From: JAXHUK01 sp034189725
GTDB taxonomy: Bacteria > Chloroflexota > Dehalococcoidia > SZUA-161
Direction: 5' to 3'
Assembly (NCBI GenBank): GCA_034189725.1
Contig: JAXHUK010000037.1
Coordinates: 1-15,176, forward strand
Length of the DNA stretch: 15,176 nucleotides
Shown here piece after piece: positions 12,420 through 15,176 of the stretch. The position numbers and the translations under genes are program-made. A model generated the notes under the pieces. The model did not search any database. It was not told the origin of the DNA and saw only the letters and a program-made list of their open reading frames with translations. Every line of letters starts with the position of its first letter. Position 1 is the stretch's first letter.

Positions 12420-14366
12420 GTGTTACTACAGAGAGCAAAGAGCGGAATTTATAGACTGATGAGCCTTTTAATCGTTGCAGGCATACTCGTGTCTCTGGCA
12501 GGAAGTCCAGTTATGGCGACAGACGGTAGCCAACACGGACCTCCACCATGGAGTAGTGAGAGAAGCAAACCCTTTGTAGAGGGGCAACTTTTGCTTAAGG
12601 TCAAGCCAGGAGTTTCACCCTCCGCGGTAGCCCGGGGTGTTGACGCTCAAATAGTACGTGGCATTGGTGACGGGAGCATACACCTTTTGAGCCTCAAGAG
12701 AGGGGCCGTCGATAATGCAGTTCAAAAACTGAATGCTAAGTCAGGAGTGCTTTTCGCCGAACCAAACTGGCTACATCAATTCCATGACCAACCGAATGAC
12801 AGTGACTACTGGATGAAGTGGGACCTCCACAACGATGGGACCCTCACCGACGATGTCGATCAAGCCACTGCCGATGCTGATATGGACTGGCAGGAAGCCT
12901 ACACGCTTCTGGGTGGTGGATTCAGTGGTTCAGCCATAGTCGCGGTTCTTGACACGGGTATTGACCTTAGCCACCCAGACCTGGATGACAAGGATGTTAC
13001 CGGCTATGATTTCCTTGCTGGCGATAACAATCCCACCGATACATATGGACACGGCACGCATGTTGCCGGTATTGCCCTGGCAGAGACCAACAACAGCGTA
13101 GGCACCGCAGGTATCGGTTATAGCCCTGCTATTCAGGTAATGCCGTTACGTGTCGGAGACGAGTATGGCATACCCACCAGCGCCTCCGTCGACGCCATCT
13201 ACTATGCAGCAGACAATGGGGCAAACGTAATTAACATGAGCTACGGTGGCAGATTCGGTTCTGCGGCAGAGCAACAAGCAATCAACTACGCCTGGGACAA
13301 GGGTGTCGTTGTCGTCGCCTCGTCCGGTAACGATGGATCGGGCCTGGTCTCCTATCCTGCAGCATTCACCAACTGTATCGCTGTTGGCAGCACCAACTGG
13401 AATGATAAGCTTGCGCCCTATTCTAATAAAGGGAGAGATTTAGACGTAGTAGCGCCCGGTGGAGATATGAGCCACTATGACGATTTGGGGGGTATTTACA
13501 GCACTATGCCCACCTATGATGTTTATCTGACTACAGCCTACTCCTACGATAAGAATTATGATCACCTGCAGGGCACTTCCATGGCCGCGCCACAGGTGGC
13601 CGGCTTAGCAGCACTGCTCTTTGCTATCGGTGTTACTGACAGCACCGGTGATGGTCAGGTCAACGATGACATCAGGGAAATCATCGAGAGCACGACCAAA
13701 GATCTGGGTAAACCCGGCTGGGATCGTGACTATGGCTGGGGCAGAATCAATGTCTACAGTGCAGTCCAGGCAGCAACAGGACCTGACGATACACCACCGA
13801 GTGTGACCATCGCTAATCCGAGCGATGGAGCCACGGTTTCCGGAACGGTGCCCGTGATAGCGAACGCCAGCGATGACAATGGAGTAACGCAGGTTGAATT
13901 CTTCATTAACGGCTCAAGTATTGGTGTGGATAGCAATGGTCTGGACGGTTGGTCAGCGAGCTGGGACACAACAGATGTTGCTGATGGTTCACACACCGTC
14001 TCGGCTACCGTTACCGATACCGCTGGTCAGACATCCAGCGATGCAGTATTCGTGAATGTGAGCAATGAGCCGGTGACCGGCATTGAGGTAACAAGCATCG
14101 ATCCTTCAACGATGCAGGCAGGCACCACGATAACTGTAACGATTACAGGGTCAGGGTTTGTGGCAGACGCTGGCATTACCCTTGAAAATGGCAATGGGCC
14201 TGCTCCGCAAGCATCCAATATCGTTGTTGGGGATGCTACGACAATCACAGCGACGGTTACCACCAAGAGCGGCGGGCCGCCACGCCTTCGTGTGTGGGAT
14301 GTTCGCGTGACGAATCCTGATGGGGCCTCGGGGGCTCTCAGTGGTGGATTCACAGTAACACCGTAA
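12420..14366 (+). CDS. Secreted subtilisin-like (S8) serine protease with two Ig-like C-terminal domains
   Basis: An exported endopeptidase of 648 residues. A signal peptide (basic residues, hydrophobic 13-29, likely cut after VMA at 33) is followed by a fervidolysin-like propeptide (about 50-120: FVEGQLLLKVKPG... FAEPNW). The catalytic domain (about 130-450) has Asp178 (AVLDTGID), His211 (GHGTHVAGI), oxyanion Asn304 (SSGND) and Ser387 (GTSMAAP), a complete triad. A first Ig-like domain (about 459-548, Big_7 type, starting PPSVTIANP and containing FINGSSIG) and a second IPT/Ig-like domain (about 552-648, with GSGF and VRVTNPDG) follow. No membrane anchor, LPXTG or other sorting signal is visible. 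GTG start by ribosome site. The gene stands alone between the tRNA-Arg gene and a displaced tRNA-Arg 3' copy, so it is a candidate cargo gene. It ends 32 bp before an intrinsic terminator. Confidence 0.95.
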   Translation: MLLQRAKSGIYRLMSLLIVAGILVSLAGSPVMATDGSQHGPPPWSSERSKPFVEGQLLLKVKPGVSPSAVARGVDAQIVRGIGDGSIHLLSLKRGAVDNAVQKLNAKSGVLFAEPNWLHQFHDQPNDSDYWMKWDLHNDGTLTDDVDQATADADMDWQEAYTLLGGGFSGSAIVAVLDTGIDLSHPDLDDKDVTGYDFLAGDNNPTDTYGHGTHVAGIALAETNNSVGTAGIGYSPAIQVMPLRVGDEYGIPTSASVDAIYYAADNGANVINMSYGGRFGSAAEQQAINYAWDKGVVVVASSGNDGSGLVSYPAAFTNCIAVGSTNWNDKLAPYSNKGRDLDVVAPGGDMSHYDDLGGIYSTMPTYDVYLTTAYSYDKNYDHLQGTSMAAPQVAGLAALLFAIGVTDSTGDGQVNDDIREIIESTTKDLGKPGWDRDYGWGRINVYSAVQAATGPDDTPPSVTIANPSDGATVSGTVPVIANASDDNGVTQVEFFINGSSIGVDSNGLDGWSASWDTTDVADGSHTVSATVTDTAGQTSSDAVFVNVSNEPVTGIEVTSIDPSTMQAGTTITVTITGSGFVADAGITLENGNGPAPQASNIVVGDATTITATVTTKSGGPPRLRVWDVRVTNPDGASGALSGGFTVTP

Positions 14367-14397
14367 CAAAAGCCTATCGGGACATGGAAGCCATACA

Positions 14398-14429
14398 GGG
14401 CAGGGTCACATTTGTACCCTGCCCTTTTT
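14398..14429 (+). terminator. Rho-independent terminator of the protease gene
   Basis: GGGCAGGGT (14398-14406) and ACCCTGCCC (14416-14424) form a perfect 9 bp GC-rich stem with a 9 nt loop, followed directly by TTTTTGTTTT. The T tract is on the plus strand only, so it ends plus-strand transcription in front of the convergent SDR gene. Confidence 0.9.
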
Positions 14430-14572
14430 GTTTTCTTCTTGTGATACCTTCAGTTAACGCGAAGTTCGCTGAATTTCCCAAGACCGTCTTCTTTAATTCT
14501 CTCGAATAGGCCTCAATGATGCTGGTATCAGTACTGAAACCGATAGCGAACATGGTCATTCGTTGAATTAGA

Positions 14573-14616
14573 TTCCTGAACCACGTGTCGGGCGTTCGAG
14601 TCGCCCCAGGGGCACC
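14573..14616 (+). repeat. Displaced 3' half of tRNA-Arg(CCT), putative attachment site copy 2
   Basis: It matches 12124-12167 at 41 of 44 bases. The 5' half of a tRNA is absent upstream, so it is a fragment, not a gene. The encoded CCA is broken (CACCC). It lies 76 bp beyond the stop of the SDR gene. The remaining bases of 14367-14692 contain the terminator above and otherwise nothing I can identify. Confidence 0.8.
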
Positions 14617-14692
14617 CTACAATACAACGAAGCCTCAATCACTGTCAGCAAACAGGAATCACTTTCAAGCTAACCCATGTTTTGATATGCTG

Positions 14693-15176
14693 TTACCGGT
14701 CTTGTCCTAGTATATGTTGTAATCCGTCTCTTAAATATGGGAACTGAAAATTGAATCCATTCGACAGTAAGCAACCTGGCGAAGCCCGGGTGCTCGTGAG
14801 CAGCAGCTCTTTTCCCATTTCCCCATAAAGTGCCTGAATTGCCAGGGAGGGTATCCTCAAAATCACCGGTCTATGTAACACCGTCCCCAGCGTTTCGGCA
14901 AACTCTCTATTGCTTACCGGATTCGGTGCGACCATGTTTATCGGACCTTGTATACTTTCATTGGTTAGAACATACTCGATAGCTCTTACAACATCATCAA
15001 TCGCTACCCAGCTCATATACTGATTTCCGGAGCCTAAGACAACACCAAAACCATATTTAAATAGTGGCAGTAATCTCTTTAGCACACCCCCTTCTTTGCT
15101 CATTACCAACCCTATACGGAGATTAGCAACCCGGATGCCTGACTCTGCAGCTAAACCGGTGCACGCCTCCCACTCA
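14693..15176 (-). CDS. TIGR01777-family SDR epimerase/oxidoreductase (5' end beyond the window)
   Basis: The C-terminal 160 residues of an NAD(P)-dependent extended SDR protein of the YfcH/TIGR01777 type (epimerase with a DUF1731 C-terminal domain); the reaction of this family is not established. The frame is open to the right edge and reads WEACTGLAAESGIRVANLR, the usual helix and strand after the active-site Tyr/Lys. Then come GLVMSKEGGVLKRLLPLFK, LGSGNQYMSWVAIDD and PNPVSNREFAETLG. The DUF1731 tail has RPVILRIPSLAIQ and GEMGKELLLTSTRASP. The Rossmann glycine motif and YxxxK lie outside the window. A TTG at 15109 is not the true start, because family sequence continues upstream of it. It converges on the protease gene. 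Confidence 0.9.
   Translation of the reverse strand, partial: EWEACTGLAAESGIRVANLRIGLVMSKEGGVLKRLLPLFKYGFGVVLGSGNQYMSWVAIDDVVRAIEYVLTNESIQGPINMVAPNPVSNREFAETLGTVLHRPVILRIPSLAIQALYGEMGKELLLTSTRASPGCLLSNGFNFQFPYLRDGLQHILGQDR

Noticed and set aside
14374..14559. 61-codon minus-strand frame downstream of the protease gene
   Set aside because: It runs antisense through the intrinsic terminator and has no ribosome site or recognisable motif.

Overview
The window looks like a bacterial chromosome segment, probably from an environmental or metagenomic source, with an internal junction. The left end (about 1-3700, all minus strand) carries ftsY, running off the left edge, and a 5'-truncated smc. The SMC ATPase motifs read more like Desulfobacterota (Deltaproteobacteria) than anything else. 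The rest (about 4276-15176) fits a Chloroflexi/Dehalococcoidia-type genome: an Fe-S type PurF, a Chloroflexi/Actinobacteria-type Zincin_1 metallopeptidase, and small interspersed hairpin repeats typical of such genomes. Both lineage statements come from remembered motif style, not from a search.

Layout. 1-984 ftsY (partial) and 971-3715 smc (no N-terminal head) overlap by 14 bp. 3716-4275 is a gene-free 560 bp stretch packed with at least six hairpin or inverted-repeat elements. 4276-6121 is a two-gene minus-strand operon: a GT2 glycosyltransferase and a GalT/HIT-like nucleotidyltransferase. 6390-7934 is purH and 8189-9592 is purF, both minus strand, completing two purine biosynthesis steps. 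A related 58 bp double-hairpin repeat sits on each side of purH. From 9646 the layout becomes divergent: a strong purF promoter faces a promoter for a MarC-family membrane protein (9786-10391). These are followed on the plus strand by a YfcE-like metallophosphoesterase (10671-11213) and a Zincin_1 metallopeptidase (11288-11749). Next come two abutting tRNA genes, tRNA-Ala(CGC) and tRNA-Arg(CCT), behind a consensus promoter. A secreted subtilisin-like protease with two Ig-like C-terminal domains (12420-14366) ends at a strong intrinsic terminator. A 44 bp copy of the tRNA-Arg 3' half lies at 14573-14616, and a TIGR01777-type SDR epimerase (partial, minus strand) runs off the right edge.

How the genes relate. 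ftsY/smc and purF/purH are housekeeping genes. The glycosyltransferase and GalT-like genes are 16 bp apart and probably act in one sugar-nucleotide or glycolipid pathway of unknown product. The most notable structure is the protease gene bracketed by a complete tRNA-Arg gene and a displaced copy of its 3' half. That is the usual footprint of site-specific integration into a tRNA gene, although no integrase is present. The second notable point is the smc truncation next to the repeat cluster, which is either a genuine rearrangement or a chimeric join. I found no CRISPR array, no recognisable phage genes and no convincing new multi-gene system.
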